A stretch of 64,000 nucleotides of DNA from Paraburkholderia caffeinilytica (lineage in GTDB: Bacteria; Pseudomonadota; Gammaproteobacteria; Burkholderiales; Burkholderiaceae). This document shows, piece by piece, positions 46,840 through 55,260 of this stretch (positions are counted from its first letter, which is position 1; each line of letters opens with the position of its first letter). Both the position numbers and the translations under genes were made by a program. The stretch spans positions 310,001 through 374,000 of the forward strand of contig NZ_CP031467.1 of the NCBI RefSeq assembly GCF_003368325.1, given 5' to 3'. The notes beneath the pieces are model-generated. The model made no database searches. It saw only the letters and a program-made list of their open reading frames with translations, and had not been told where the DNA came from.

Positions 46840-47475
46840 ATGAGCTGGGCTGAACGAAGCGCCACCAATCTCCTGCCGCTGAGTGTCGAGCAACGCCAGT
46901 TTCCTGTCGCACTTCGCGAATGGGTTTATGCCGGCGACATGTTCGACATGGAAACGCCGACTGAGACATGCCGGCTTTGCGGGCACCCGGATATCCGCTA
47001 CCACTTCAGGATCGTCAACCAGCACAACGGCAACGAAATGCTGGTCGGCTCCGAGTGTATCAACCGGTTCGGCATCTCGGCGACCGACCCACTCGGAAAT
47101 ATTCTCAATGCCGAAGAATCCCGGCAACGCGTCAACCGGGATCGCCGCTTCCTGGTCACGGAAGCGAAGAAGCGCAAGCTCATCAATACGCTCGTGGAGC
47201 TCGCAGGCGTCGAAGAGCAGTTCAACATCCAGTCCTTCATTTCCTACGTCATGGAGCGGGATGCCTTCACCCCAGACCAGTTGACTGTCCTGTTCTGGCG
47301 CCTCGATCAGCATCGTATTGAATACGCGCCCACCGATTTCAAGGTCACTATCCGGCGAGACCGGGAAAAAACTCAGCTACGCAGAATGGCGGAATGGAAA
47401 ATCAGAAAATTGTGGCCCGCCCTGTCTGCCAGTCAACGGCGCTGGGTGCAGGAAAACACTGATTACACACCATAG
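46840..47475 (+). CDS. Unknown protein with zinc-binding motif
   Basis: A 211-residue soluble protein. TCRLCGHPDIRYHFRI (Cys44, Cys47, His55) and MLVGSECINRFG (Cys73) look like one zinc site. The remainder is helical with many charged residues (LVTEAKKRKLINTL, RRDREKTQLRRMAEW). Proteins with the VGSECI pattern are found mainly in mobile elements, as far as I know, without assigned function. GAGG lies six bases upstream of the ATG. It may bind nucleic acid. Confidence 0.75.
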   Translation: MSWAERSATNLLPLSVEQRQFPVALREWVYAGDMFDMETPTETCRLCGHPDIRYHFRIVNQHNGNEMLVGSECINRFGISATDPLGNILNAEESRQRVNRDRRFLVTEAKKRKLINTLVELAGVEEQFNIQSFISYVMERDAFTPDQLTVLFWRLDQHRIEYAPTDFKVTIRRDREKTQLRRMAEWKIRKLWPALSASQRRWVQENTDYTP

Positions 47476-47665
47476 CCCTTTGTCGCGCGATACCCGACAA
47501 TTTCCGTCCTCTGTGATAAACCAGCCCATTCTGGCCGCGCCTCGTCCTGAACGCGTTGACATCGCCCCATTCCACCAGGCACCGAGCCGGAAGAGTCGAC
47601 CGGATTGCGGTCCGTTATGAACCAGACTTACTTCGCGATCCGCGCAACATAGAAGAGAGCATCAG

Positions 47666-48535
47666 GTGACGTTATCTGCACAAAGCCCACGCCTGCAGCG
47701 ATACAGGACATTTAAAACATTCACACGGTTCGCCAAGCATAAATTCAGTGTGCTCTGCGATCACAACCCTGAGGCTCAACGGTTCGACCAGATCTATTCC
47801 TTTTGCATCACGCCGGGCGGCAGATCCGGCGGACAGAACGCACGGCAGTTCGAAGTTTTCTTTGGCGCCCGTCCCTACGATTCGGCCAGGGTTCTTGACA
47901 GTTCCATGCGCCGGAAAGTGAGATTGCTTGCGGAACACGGTGCAACCCTGGAATTTATGCGGGATGATCTTGGAAGGGTTCATGTGTTTCTGCATCCTGC
48001 AGTCAGCGAAGGTACCAAGCCACTGGAAGATTTCATCAAGCTCGGGATCTTCGAAGACCCGGCGAAACTGCTGAATAATCAGGTTCTATCACGCTACTTT
48101 CGCTGGCTCATCGCGTATATGCAGTGCACGTGCCTGGAGGGTCAACCGACGCTCCGGGATCGACTCATGGTATCGGTACTTCGCCTCTTCCGGCAGCGCA
48201 GCGTCAACGGCCGTCTACGCCGGACACGGATTTCAAAGTATTCGGGCAACGTGATCCGATGGGTATTAACGGTCGGCTTCAGCGGAACCCTGTTCTCTGT
48301 CATCCAATGGTTCTTCGCTCCGCCGACGGACGTCAGGATTCTCGCCGAGCCGCCTCGCACTCAGGCGCAACGTACCGACCTTGTCAACCTGACCCGCGAC
48401 AACGCGACGCATCTCGAAACCATGGAGCGGACGCTCGAGGTCATATGTGCGCGACTCAACGCTTCGGCGAGCCACCAGCCGCCCCCTCTGCAAACCAGTA
48501 AGCAGAACGGGACGCCGCACGAGGCAACGCGGTAG
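47666..48535 (+). CDS. Unknown protein with one C-terminal transmembrane helix
   Basis: A 289-residue protein starting with GTG (AAGAGAG upstream). Residues 1-165 look globular and soluble (QIYSFCITPGGRSGGQNAR, VFFGARPYDSARVLD), then a basic stretch RLRRTRISKY, a hydrophobic helix at 196-218 (IRWVLTVGFSGTLFSVIQWF) and a tail. No family is recognised. Membrane-anchored soluble domains are a common plan for defence effectors, so the position is suggestive, but nothing else supports it. Confidence 0.7.
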   Translation: MTLSAQSPRLQRYRTFKTFTRFAKHKFSVLCDHNPEAQRFDQIYSFCITPGGRSGGQNARQFEVFFGARPYDSARVLDSSMRRKVRLLAEHGATLEFMRDDLGRVHVFLHPAVSEGTKPLEDFIKLGIFEDPAKLLNNQVLSRYFRWLIAYMQCTCLEGQPTLRDRLMVSVLRLFRQRSVNGRLRRTRISKYSGNVIRWVLTVGFSGTLFSVIQWFFAPPTDVRILAEPPRTQAQRTDLVNLTRDNATHLETMERTLEVICARLNASASHQPPPLQTSKQNGTPHEATR

Positions 48536-48908
48536 GGCAGAAATCCACGCCGTCAGGAAATCCATTCCTGGAATAACCTGGCGAATGCCCCGTCCGGAAC
48601 CATCACCCTCGCCAGGATCCGCGGTCTCGCTGCGCATTCCATGCGCCAGGGCCGGGCTCTTGTGCTGCGCATCGAGCCGCCTGCAGCGTGTCGCCCTTCC
48701 GGCTTCCATCCCTGCCCCCTACGGCCCGGTTCCCCGATCCGGGCCTGCGCGAGTCGCTTGCCTGGAGTCAGTGCCGTCTGCAGCCGTTGCGGCCTCCGCC
48801 GTCTTCCCTCGTTTGTCACCTCTCCCGCGACTATAGCCCGCAGGCGATGAACTCAGGAAAGACGGAGGCGACGGGACAGCCCAGATCCCTGCGAGACGAC
48901 CGACGGAC
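48536..48908. other. Intergenic, no gene recognised
   Basis: About 370 G+C-rich bases between the convergent genes at 47666 and 48909. Open frames on both strands are Arg/Pro/Ala-rich shadows with no motif. Confidence 0.4.
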
Positions 48909-49352
48909 CTAACCTACGTCAAACGCCATTCCTTCATCCTGCAGCGCGCCGGAGAGATAGTTGTCCAGCAACCATGCTGAAACGCCTCTATACACGGTAG
49001 ACCTCGCCACGAATTGCGCCGCTGGTAGGTCAAATGACAGGACCAATTCCCCTGGTTGCTTTGGCCGCGCTTCCTTAACACATTTCCAATAGATACGCTC
49101 AAACGCTATCCTGTCTGCCGAATCAATCGTTATCGATACAGTTTGCATATTTAGGATTTCCTCAGCTCTACTGTCAAAGAAGCATGCAGCGTGGCGAATC
49201 CGTTTCGCGGTGACCGTAAGCGAATAGGTGGCATACCGTCCAACCGTCGCACCACCCACGCGATCAATCCAGCCGCAACGCAGTTCGATCGGTGGCTGTA
49301 ACGATTCAAATATCAATTGCGCCCGCGTTTCACAGTGCGGCAGTTCCACCAT
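48909..49352 (-). CDS. Unknown small protein, start uncertain
   Basis: The frame ends in TAG at 48909-48911. A 147-residue version begins at ATG 49352 with a nearly adjacent GAGAG. A second start at ATG 49148 has GAGGA ten bases upstream and gives 80 residues, beginning MQTVSITIDSADRIAF. The C-terminal half (ELVLSFDLPAAQFVARSTVYRG) reads as real protein. No family is recognised. It is 66 bases from the unknown gene at 49434 on the same strand. Confidence 0.5.
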   Translation of the reverse strand: MVELPHCETRAQLIFESLQPPIELRCGWIDRVGGATVGRYATYSLTVTAKRIRHAACFFDSRAEEILNMQTVSITIDSADRIAFERIYWKCVKEARPKQPGELVLSFDLPAAQFVARSTVYRGVSAWLLDNYLSGALQDEGMAFDVG

Positions 49353-49433
49353 CGCTCTCGAGCGCAAAGATCGCCTGACGGCAACTAGCTCCCGCGAGTT
49401 TCATGGAAATGGTCATTGCCATTGTCCGACGGT

Positions 49434-50024
49434 TTAGCTATGCATCTTCGCGAGCAATTCACCCAAGGCAGGGAGAAAGGGAGCGATGACGGTCATGTGT
49501 GCAGCGGCCGCGGTAATGAAGCCTTGATAGTGGCCCGCAAATGCTCCTTTGTCGTGTTTTGCTGATTCCAAGCGATCGATAGCGTCCAAAAGCATGTCTC
49601 TCTCGGCCGAAGCAAAAAGCTCGTTTTCGACCTTTTGCCGCATTTGACTAAACACATCCTCTTTAGATACGAGGTTGACTGAGTGGTCATTGGAATGGAT
49701 GTTGACTCGGGCATTGCTTCCACTCACGTTCACTGAATAATGTCCGCCGGTATGGCTATCGAATACCTTCGGGCGCGACACCTTCACCTGATAATGTGCG
49801 CCAAATGGGCCGCTGCTGTAAAACGTCGGATCGTCAACTGTGAAGACCTCTTGCTTGCCGTTCGGAAGCTGCCGCCGGATCTCGTCACCGACTCGGACAT
49901 CAGCGCTCGTGTCCGTAATCAAGACCATGGTTCCCGTGAAAGATCCCTTGACGTGGCACCGCAATTCGCCCTCGGGTGAGACGATCTCTACATCTTCCTG
50001 CTTCACTAATCCAGGTAGTCTCAT
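49434..50024 (-). CDS. Unknown protein downstream of CBASS
   Basis: A 196-residue soluble protein. The N-terminal half is beta-rich, with a repeated theme of Ser/Asn and hydrophobics (GGHYSVNVSGSNARVNIHSN, DHSVNLVSKEDVF); the C-terminal half is helical (QKVENELFASAERDMLLDAI). The Asn-Ser repeats resemble a short beta-solenoid or rungs. AAGGA lies seven bases before the ATG. It starts 240 bases after cap3 on the same strand, so it could be an accessory of the CBASS operon or independent. Confidence 0.7.
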   Translation of the reverse strand: MRLPGLVKQEDVEIVSPEGELRCHVKGSFTGTMVLITDTSADVRVGDEIRRQLPNGKQEVFTVDDPTFYSSGPFGAHYQVKVSRPKVFDSHTGGHYSVNVSGSNARVNIHSNDHSVNLVSKEDVFSQMRQKVENELFASAERDMLLDAIDRLESAKHDKGAFAGHYQGFITAAAAHMTVIAPFLPALGELLAKMHS

Positions 50025-50265
50025 TGGAGATTCCTTTTCAATTTTTCGTAGTTACCGCTTCTTCTTCCGGGTTTCCCGTGCGCGAGTTAATGTTGTAGAA
50101 GACGCATACGTCGATCCCCTGCTTCATTAGATGAAATGACCAATGACCTGCCCGTTAGCTGAACCGCAACCCGGAAAAACCTTCTTTGTTTTATCTCAGC
50201 GCAGGATAACGTTCTTGCAGCCGAAACACTCAAATAGCTGTGCCATCGAAACAAGGCACATATCG

Positions 50266-50823
50266 TCATTTTCGACATTCAGTCCGTAGTCGCGTTGATT
50301 GGATATCTGCACAGGCCTTCTCAAAAGCCCGGCCGCCTTGCCTTTCATCGACAATCGCTTCACGCAGGGCAATCCCATCGTCAACCCAGACGCGGATGCC
50401 AGCAGGTGCAGGCACGGTGCCTACGATCACGAATACAATGCCTGCAAGCTGCGACCGGGCTGCAAGAGCGTGTTCGCGTGCCAGCATACGATCATCAGTG
50501 GATGGTGTGGGTGATGGCTCAGGATGTGTGTGCCAGAGCCCTATGCAATGCAGCCCCTTCTCGAAAAGCACTTCGCGCTCGGTCATCGCCCGATCTGTGT
50601 CAAAGATGACACGAGCCCACGCAGCCCGTGTGGGCACTAGAACGGTCGCAAGTTCAACGACAACCGGATCTTGCGTCAGATCTCTCACGAAGAGCTGCCC
50701 CACGGATTCATTGCTTGTGCGCGAATGTTGAACGTGATCGAGCAGCGTTTGAAGCGCTGACTCGGCGAACCGAAGCGACCATGTAGCGTCAGGCAGCCGG
50801 TACGAAAGTGCAGGTGACTTCAT
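50266..50823 (-). CDS. cap3: Cap3: JAB/JAMM isopeptidase of CBASS
   Basis: A 185-residue JAMM metalloprotease. Glu39 (TSNESVGQLF) and the zinc motif H98-T-H100 then S108 and D111 (GLWHTHPEPSPTPSTDD) are present, so the catalytic site looks intact. In type II CBASS, Cap3 removes the CD-NTase from proteins to which Cap2 has linked it. The ATG overlaps the cap2 stop by four bases (ATGA). It is the last CBASS gene on this strand. Confidence 0.93.
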   Translation of the reverse strand: MKSPALSYRLPDATWSLRFAESALQTLLDHVQHSRTSNESVGQLFVRDLTQDPVVVELATVLVPTRAAWARVIFDTDRAMTEREVLFEKGLHCIGLWHTHPEPSPTPSTDDRMLAREHALAARSQLAGIVFVIVGTVPAPAGIRVWVDDGIALREAIVDERQGGRAFEKACADIQSTRLRTECRK

Positions 50824-52622
50824 TCGTACCCCAACACGTTCGAAAGACTGCGGGTAGTCGTGGCGCTGTCCGCTTTCGAGACGCTGTAGGGCACGATAGC
50901 GCGTGGGTTTACAGGGACAGGTAACGCTTCAAAATAGGCACTTGATCGAACCCATGACCACACAGTCGACGGCTGTTGCATGTCGTCCAGTATGCCAATG
51001 ATGCGCTCGGCTGCGAATGCCGCCACCAGCTGGATGTCGGCTGCACCGTAGGGGTGGAAACCGTCCGAACAGGCTGGAAGACTCACGCGTGTGTCGCGCG
51101 CGGACAAATCACTGGCGTTAACAAGTTCGTCGGCGGGGTCATCCGCTGGCCACGGCACTGCGGTCTGCGTCAATACGACGTGCCCAGCGCTGCAAAGCGG
51201 CTCCGTCCATGCGTGAACGATCGGGGTGTCACCGAACAGTGTGGACCGCAAGTGTGAGATGAAGGTACGTACCGAGGATTCAGCCGTGCACTCCACCACC
51301 AGGTCGTACGTTTCCGGCCTGCAGTTTTTCGTGATCCATGTCGATGCATCGGCACGGAAACCTCGCACGTCCAGCCCTGGGATATCCCGCCAGAGTTTCC
51401 GGGCAAGAGCCGATGCCTTGGGCTGTCCTACCTCTGCGATCCCGAGCTCATGCCGACTGGTGTTCTCGACTCCCATCAACTGGACATCGACGACATCAAG
51501 ATAGCCGATACCGCTGCGCGCCAGTGCCTTCGCCAGCGAGCTGCCCAGCGATCCGTTTCCCAGCAGCAGGACGCGCTTTTTTCGCCTCTCGTGCAACACA
51601 TCCAGGTTATGGTCACGCGCGAGCGCCCAGTCAGCATCGACGCGCGTGACGCACACAGGTTCAATGCACGGCGCCTTTAGCAAAGGCAACGCAGTGGCAT
51701 ATACCTGATACCCGAACACCAGAGGCCCCTGCACCAGCACAACCAGCAGTGGTGATTGACCGGGCGGCACTTCGGGTCCGCGCTTGGCGCGCCCCTTCGC
51801 CGTGCGCTTCGCCCGAGCGGCCACATCCGCACGACTGCATTTGCCAGCCCACTGCGTGAGCGAGCATTCGCCATGCGTTGCCCGACGCACCAGTGCATCA
51901 AGGGCATCAAAAGACGCTGGCCAGGTTGCCGGCGTCCACAGCTCATCGTCGGCAAGACGCACAAAAAGCGCGCTACCGCAGACCATCGTCCCGTCGGCCC
52001 AGCCGTGTCGCGCTGCAAGCCCATGAGGATCCACGGGCGCGACCGTGGCCACTTGCAGCGCGTAGCGTCGATGCTTCGACCCTGCCGGAATGTAGGCCGC
52101 GATGGCACCTTCCGACCAGTTACCTGTACTGCCTACATCGACGAATGTTCGCGCAGCCACGGCGCGGCGATCTGGCGCCTGTCGGCGTTTGCCGCAACAG
52201 TGGGCCCAGTATGATGCGCGCTCGTTGTGGAACTGCTCTTGCACCCAATGTGGATCGGCGCTCGGGCAGAGCAACTGGTCGTCGAGGGCCTCGAGCGCGC
52301 GCGTGATAGCAGCCACAGGATCGTCATAGTCGTGGGGAATCGGCACCAGTCCAAGGCATACGTGTCCGTCTGCTTCGATGTGTGGCAACTTCAGGAAGTG
52401 GCCCGGATCAACCGAGAGTTCGCACGGGTTTGCAGGAAAGTCCAACGGCAGCGCGATACGCACGTATCGAACCGGAAGTGCGTCATCGTAGAGATCCACG
52501 ATCCAGGCATGCCCTTCACCAGCGCGCAGACGGTCTACTCGCCTTGCCCAAACTGAACCGGGCCCGGCGTCAAGCCAGTCCCGGACCTGTGCGGCTACCG
52601 CTTCGAACGGGCTGCGTTCCAT
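50820..52622 (-). CDS. cap2: Cap2: E2-E1 ubiquitin-like conjugase of CBASS
   Basis: A 600-residue fusion. The N-terminal E2-like domain has Cys89 in ADGHVCLGLV. The C-terminal ThiF/E1 domain has the ATP motif VLLLGNGSLGSSLAKAL (355-360 glycine loop), ENTSRHELG and a probable catalytic Cys518 in SLPACSDGFHPYG. In type II CBASS it adenylates the C-terminus of the CD-NTase and conjugates it to cell targets to prime the enzyme. The gene starts seven bases after the CD-NTase stop. Confidence 0.93.
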   Translation of the reverse strand: MERSPFEAVAAQVRDWLDAGPGSVWARRVDRLRAGEGHAWIVDLYDDALPVRYVRIALPLDFPANPCELSVDPGHFLKLPHIEADGHVCLGLVPIPHDYDDPVAAITRALEALDDQLLCPSADPHWVQEQFHNERASYWAHCCGKRRQAPDRRAVAARTFVDVGSTGNWSEGAIAAYIPAGSKHRRYALQVATVAPVDPHGLAARHGWADGTMVCGSALFVRLADDELWTPATWPASFDALDALVRRATHGECSLTQWAGKCSRADVAARAKRTAKGRAKRGPEVPPGQSPLLVVLVQGPLVFGYQVYATALPLLKAPCIEPVCVTRVDADWALARDHNLDVLHERRKKRVLLLGNGSLGSSLAKALARSGIGYLDVVDVQLMGVENTSRHELGIAEVGQPKASALARKLWRDIPGLDVRGFRADASTWITKNCRPETYDLVVECTAESSVRTFISHLRSTLFGDTPIVHAWTEPLCSAGHVVLTQTAVPWPADDPADELVNASDLSARDTRVSLPACSDGFHPYGAADIQLVAAFAAERIIGILDDMQQPSTVWSWVRSSAYFEALPVPVNPRAIVPYSVSKADSATTTRSLSNVLGYE

Positions 52623-52629
52623 GCTTCCG

Positions 52630-53841
52630 TCAGCCGAGCGTATTCGACGAGCCGGTCTTCACGGGGTAGTCCGGGTTGGTCTTCCTGTATCCGTCGGCAC
52701 TGTTGACCAGCCCGTCGAGCACGTTGGCCTTGGGACGGCTTTCCTTCCAGGCTTCGAGGCCTGCCGAACCGAAGACACTTCTGATCCTGTCTTCACTGGG
52801 GGTGCGATGGCTCTGATGCAGCAACGCGTCCAGATCGCGCTCCAATGCAGCATGCCAGCGAACAAACTCCTTCGCGCGCGCACCCTCGTCCTGGTTCCAC
52901 TTGTCGGCAAAGTTTTCGCTCGTGAGCTTCGGGTTTTCAACGCGCCAACCTCTGTGATCCCGCTCGATGAAATCCGGCATCGCCTCGACGAGAGCAAGTA
53001 CGACCTCGATCGGGGAGGTGAATTCCGCACCGCGCCGCGCATGCAGATCGGCGTAAGCCTTCGTCGCAAGCGTAACGATGATGACTGAGATTGGCATCGT
53101 CTCCTTCTTCTTCTCGTCGGCGCCCCAATACATCGTGTCGCGGTGCAGCTTCATCAACTGGACCGAACGCCGCAGGATGTCGTCGAGACCCACGTCGCCA
53201 TCCGGCAATGGTGCTACGGTTGTACGCGCCTCCACCTTCGACTTCAATAGGGTGGTCTGGAATTGGAAGCGTCGTGCCGCATGCGTGCAGAACCAGTCAG
53301 CGAACTCCTCCGGGTTCGATGGCGCCCATCGTGTGTCGGGATCTCGCACCGACAGGCTGGACCCCTGTCGCCCCGTCTGATCCCGCACCGCCGGCGTCAA
53401 ATCAAAGTAGTACGGCCGGCCGGGGTACGGCAAGCGCCAGCAACGACGCTTCGCTTCCGGCTTGCCCGTGACTGCCTCGTTGCCTTCGAGTGCCTTGCCG
53501 AACAACGCGAACATCAACTCCGGATCCGGGGAATCGTAATGCGGACCAGTCAGCTTCACCACCAGATCGAGATCGAAATTCACCGGATACCGTTGGCTGA
53601 TGGTGGTCTGCGTGCGCATCGAGCCTTGCGGAAAGATGTGTACGTCGTGGCGAGGAATGTCCAGCTTCCTGGCCAGATCGTCAGCAAGCCTGGCGTAATC
53701 CGCCTCCGCGCGGGCACGGTCTGCAGCATCAAGCTCGAGACGGCGCAGCAGCCGCGCGATAAGCGTTTCCCACTGCTGCGTCTCGCTGCGGGCGTTAAGC
53801 GCCGCGATGACCCGCTTGGACAGTGAAAGGTTGGTCGTCAT
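52630..53841 (-). CDS. CD-NTase: CBASS cyclic-oligonucleotide synthase
   Basis: A 403-residue nucleotidyltransferase. HIFPQGSMRTQTTI carries Gly73-Ser74, VNFDLDLVVKL the metal Asp90 and Asp92, and YYFDLTPAV the third acid Asp147, so the active site is complete. It makes a cyclic di- or trinucleotide on phage infection. The C-terminus ends SSNTLG with a terminal glycine, as expected for a Cap2 substrate. I chose the ATG at 53841 with GAGG five bases upstream. CD-NTases that pair with Cap5 often make cGAMP isomers (CdnG type), but the clade was not assigned. Confidence 0.93.
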   Translation of the reverse strand: MTTNLSLSKRVIAALNARSETQQWETLIARLLRRLELDAADRARAEADYARLADDLARKLDIPRHDVHIFPQGSMRTQTTISQRYPVNFDLDLVVKLTGPHYDSPDPELMFALFGKALEGNEAVTGKPEAKRRCWRLPYPGRPYYFDLTPAVRDQTGRQGSSLSVRDPDTRWAPSNPEEFADWFCTHAARRFQFQTTLLKSKVEARTTVAPLPDGDVGLDDILRRSVQLMKLHRDTMYWGADEKKKETMPISVIIVTLATKAYADLHARRGAEFTSPIEVVLALVEAMPDFIERDHRGWRVENPKLTSENFADKWNQDEGARAKEFVRWHAALERDLDALLHQSHRTPSEDRIRSVFGSAGLEAWKESRPKANVLDGLVNSADGYRKTNPDYPVKTGSSNTLG

Positions 53842-53953
53842 TGGAGCCTCGTTCGAGGTGAAAGTGTGAAAAACCACCGCACAGACGCGGAGGGGCCCGG
53901 ACGTGCACACGCTGCCGGGCACGCCCTAGCCACTTTCCAGCAGCGGCAAAATG

Positions 53954-54130
53954 CTACTTTTTCTCGCGCCGAACACCCTTGAACGGCGTTTTGTCCGACG
54001 TCTTGACGTCTATGAAGCGCCCGGTATCAGCATCGCGCTTCACGTAGTGCCCGGACGGCGTCTGCGTCTGACTGCGATCGCGCACTGCGCCGATGCGGTG
54101 GCCATCCCCGTAGGGCCTGTTCTTCGCCAT
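53954..54130 (-). CDS. Small basic protein at head of the CBASS operon
   Basis: A 58-residue, Lys/Arg-rich protein: it starts MAKNRPYGDGHRIGAVRDRS and ends DVKTSDKTPFKGVRREKK. AAGGGG lies six bases before the ATG. It has no membrane segment. From memory, very similar short proteins ending in TSDKKPFKGVRKEK are widespread and unannotated. Here it is the first gene after the CBASS promoter (54159-54187) and 112 bases before the CD-NTase. Role unknown. Confidence 0.75.
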   Translation of the reverse strand: MAKNRPYGDGHRIGAVRDRSQTQTPSGHYVKRDADTGRFIDVKTSDKTPFKGVRREKK

Positions 54131-54158
54131 AGCATACCCCTTTAAGTTGATAACGAGC

Positions 54159-54187
54159 ACTATATCTAATCATTTTGATGATGTAAA
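54159..54187 (-). promoter_or_regulatory. Sigma70-type promoter for the CBASS operon
   Basis: On the minus strand TTTACA (bases 54187-54182) and TATAGT (54164-54159) are separated by exactly 17 bases. Both are close to consensus (TTGACA and TATAAT). The position is about 30 bases upstream of the first small gene. The -35 box overlaps the left arm of the inverted repeat at 54180-54212. Confidence 0.65.
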
Positions 54188-54212
54188 ACGCTCGATCGTA
54201 TTCTATTACATC
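54180..54212. promoter_or_regulatory. Inverted repeat, candidate CapW operator
   Basis: GATGTAA at 54180-54186 and TTACATC at 54206-54212 are exact reverse complements, with CGATCG near the centre of the 19-base spacer. It lies between the divergent capW and CBASS genes and covers the -35 region of the minus-strand promoter. CapW proteins bind such dyads to repress CBASS. Confidence 0.55.
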
Positions 54213-54235
54213 GGGATATCGGGTATCATTTCATC

Positions 54236-55177
54236 ATGAACGCAACTATCAACAATCCCAGCCGAGCGCTTTTGGACCGTTTGCCTCAGGTTCAGCGCGA
54301 GCGACTCTCGCATATTGATTTCAAGCTTTACTTCCTCGGTGAGCTACGGCGCACTGACGTCGCGGACCGTTTCGGGACCGGGCCCGCAGCCGCAACGCGC
54401 GATATTGCGCAATATAAGGAGATCGCACCGGGCAACCTCGAACTCGATAATTCGGACAAGGTCTACCGGCCAACGCAGCACTTTGTGCCACTGTTCGACC
54501 ATGCGCCACAACGTGTGCTGACCGCACTCTCCCGAGGCTTTGGTGAAGGTATTGGCGATGAACTGAAACCGATGGTGCGATGCGAATTTCCGATCGCCCT
54601 GACCGTGCCCCTGATGTCGGTGCTTGCCCCCATCACTCGCGCCATCCACCGTGGGAAAGCGGTGCACATGACATACACATCCATCGAAAGTGGGCGCAAC
54701 GAACGGGAGATCGTGCCGATTGCGCTGGTGAACAATGGCAGTCGCTGGCACGTTCGCGCCTACGACCGACGACGCAAGGGATTTCGCGACTTCGTCTTCA
54801 CACGAATGGAGAGTCCAGTCCTTCTCGAGGACAGCCCAATCGGGGACGAAGAAAAGGTCGACCAGGACGTTCAGTGGAATCGGATAATTGAACTGGAACT
54901 AGTCCCGCATCCCGAACATCCGAGACCCGAGGTCGTGATGATGGACTACGACATGCCTGATGGCGTCCTGCAAGTGAAGGTGCGTGCTGCCAATGCGGGA
55001 TATATGCTACGTCGCTGGACCATCGACTGCTCGCCCGATCATCGCCTCAAGGGTATCGAGTATGCCTTGTGGCTCAAAGATCCTCTGGCGCTCTACGGCG
55101 CCAGTAACGCTCAACTGGCGCCCGGCTATGTAGATCCGAAAGGTGATCCCGGAAACAGGCACATCCAGGCCCTTTAG
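54236..55177 (+). CDS. capW: CapW/BrxR-type WYL regulator
   Basis: A 313-residue protein with an N-terminal winged helix (RLSHIDFKLYFLGELRRTDV, ADRFGTGPAAATRDIAQYKE), a middle WYL domain (VHMTYTSIESGRNEREIVPI, then WHVRAYDRRRKGFRDFVFTR) and a C-terminal WCX-like domain. Such CapW/BrxR proteins repress CBASS, BREX and other defence operons and respond to damage or infection through the WYL domain. It is divergent from the CBASS operon and followed 29 bases later by the effector gene. Confidence 0.92.
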   Translation: MNATINNPSRALLDRLPQVQRERLSHIDFKLYFLGELRRTDVADRFGTGPAAATRDIAQYKEIAPGNLELDNSDKVYRPTQHFVPLFDHAPQRVLTALSRGFGEGIGDELKPMVRCEFPIALTVPLMSVLAPITRAIHRGKAVHMTYTSIESGRNEREIVPIALVNNGSRWHVRAYDRRRKGFRDFVFTRMESPVLLEDSPIGDEEKVDQDVQWNRIIELELVPHPEHPRPEVVMMDYDMPDGVLQVKVRAANAGYMLRRWTIDCSPDHRLKGIEYALWLKDPLALYGASNAQLAPGYVDPKGDPGNRHIQAL

Positions 55178-55260
55178 CACGGCACCCGCCAAGGCGATAG
55201 CACGATATGTCATCGGCCTTAATGTCCGCCAGCATCTCTTCCCAAGGTGAAAAGGGCAAC

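Noticed and set aside
49434..50024. This gene as the CBASS effector
   Set aside because: No nuclease, phospholipase or membrane motif, and a proper HNH-SAVED effector is present at 55261.
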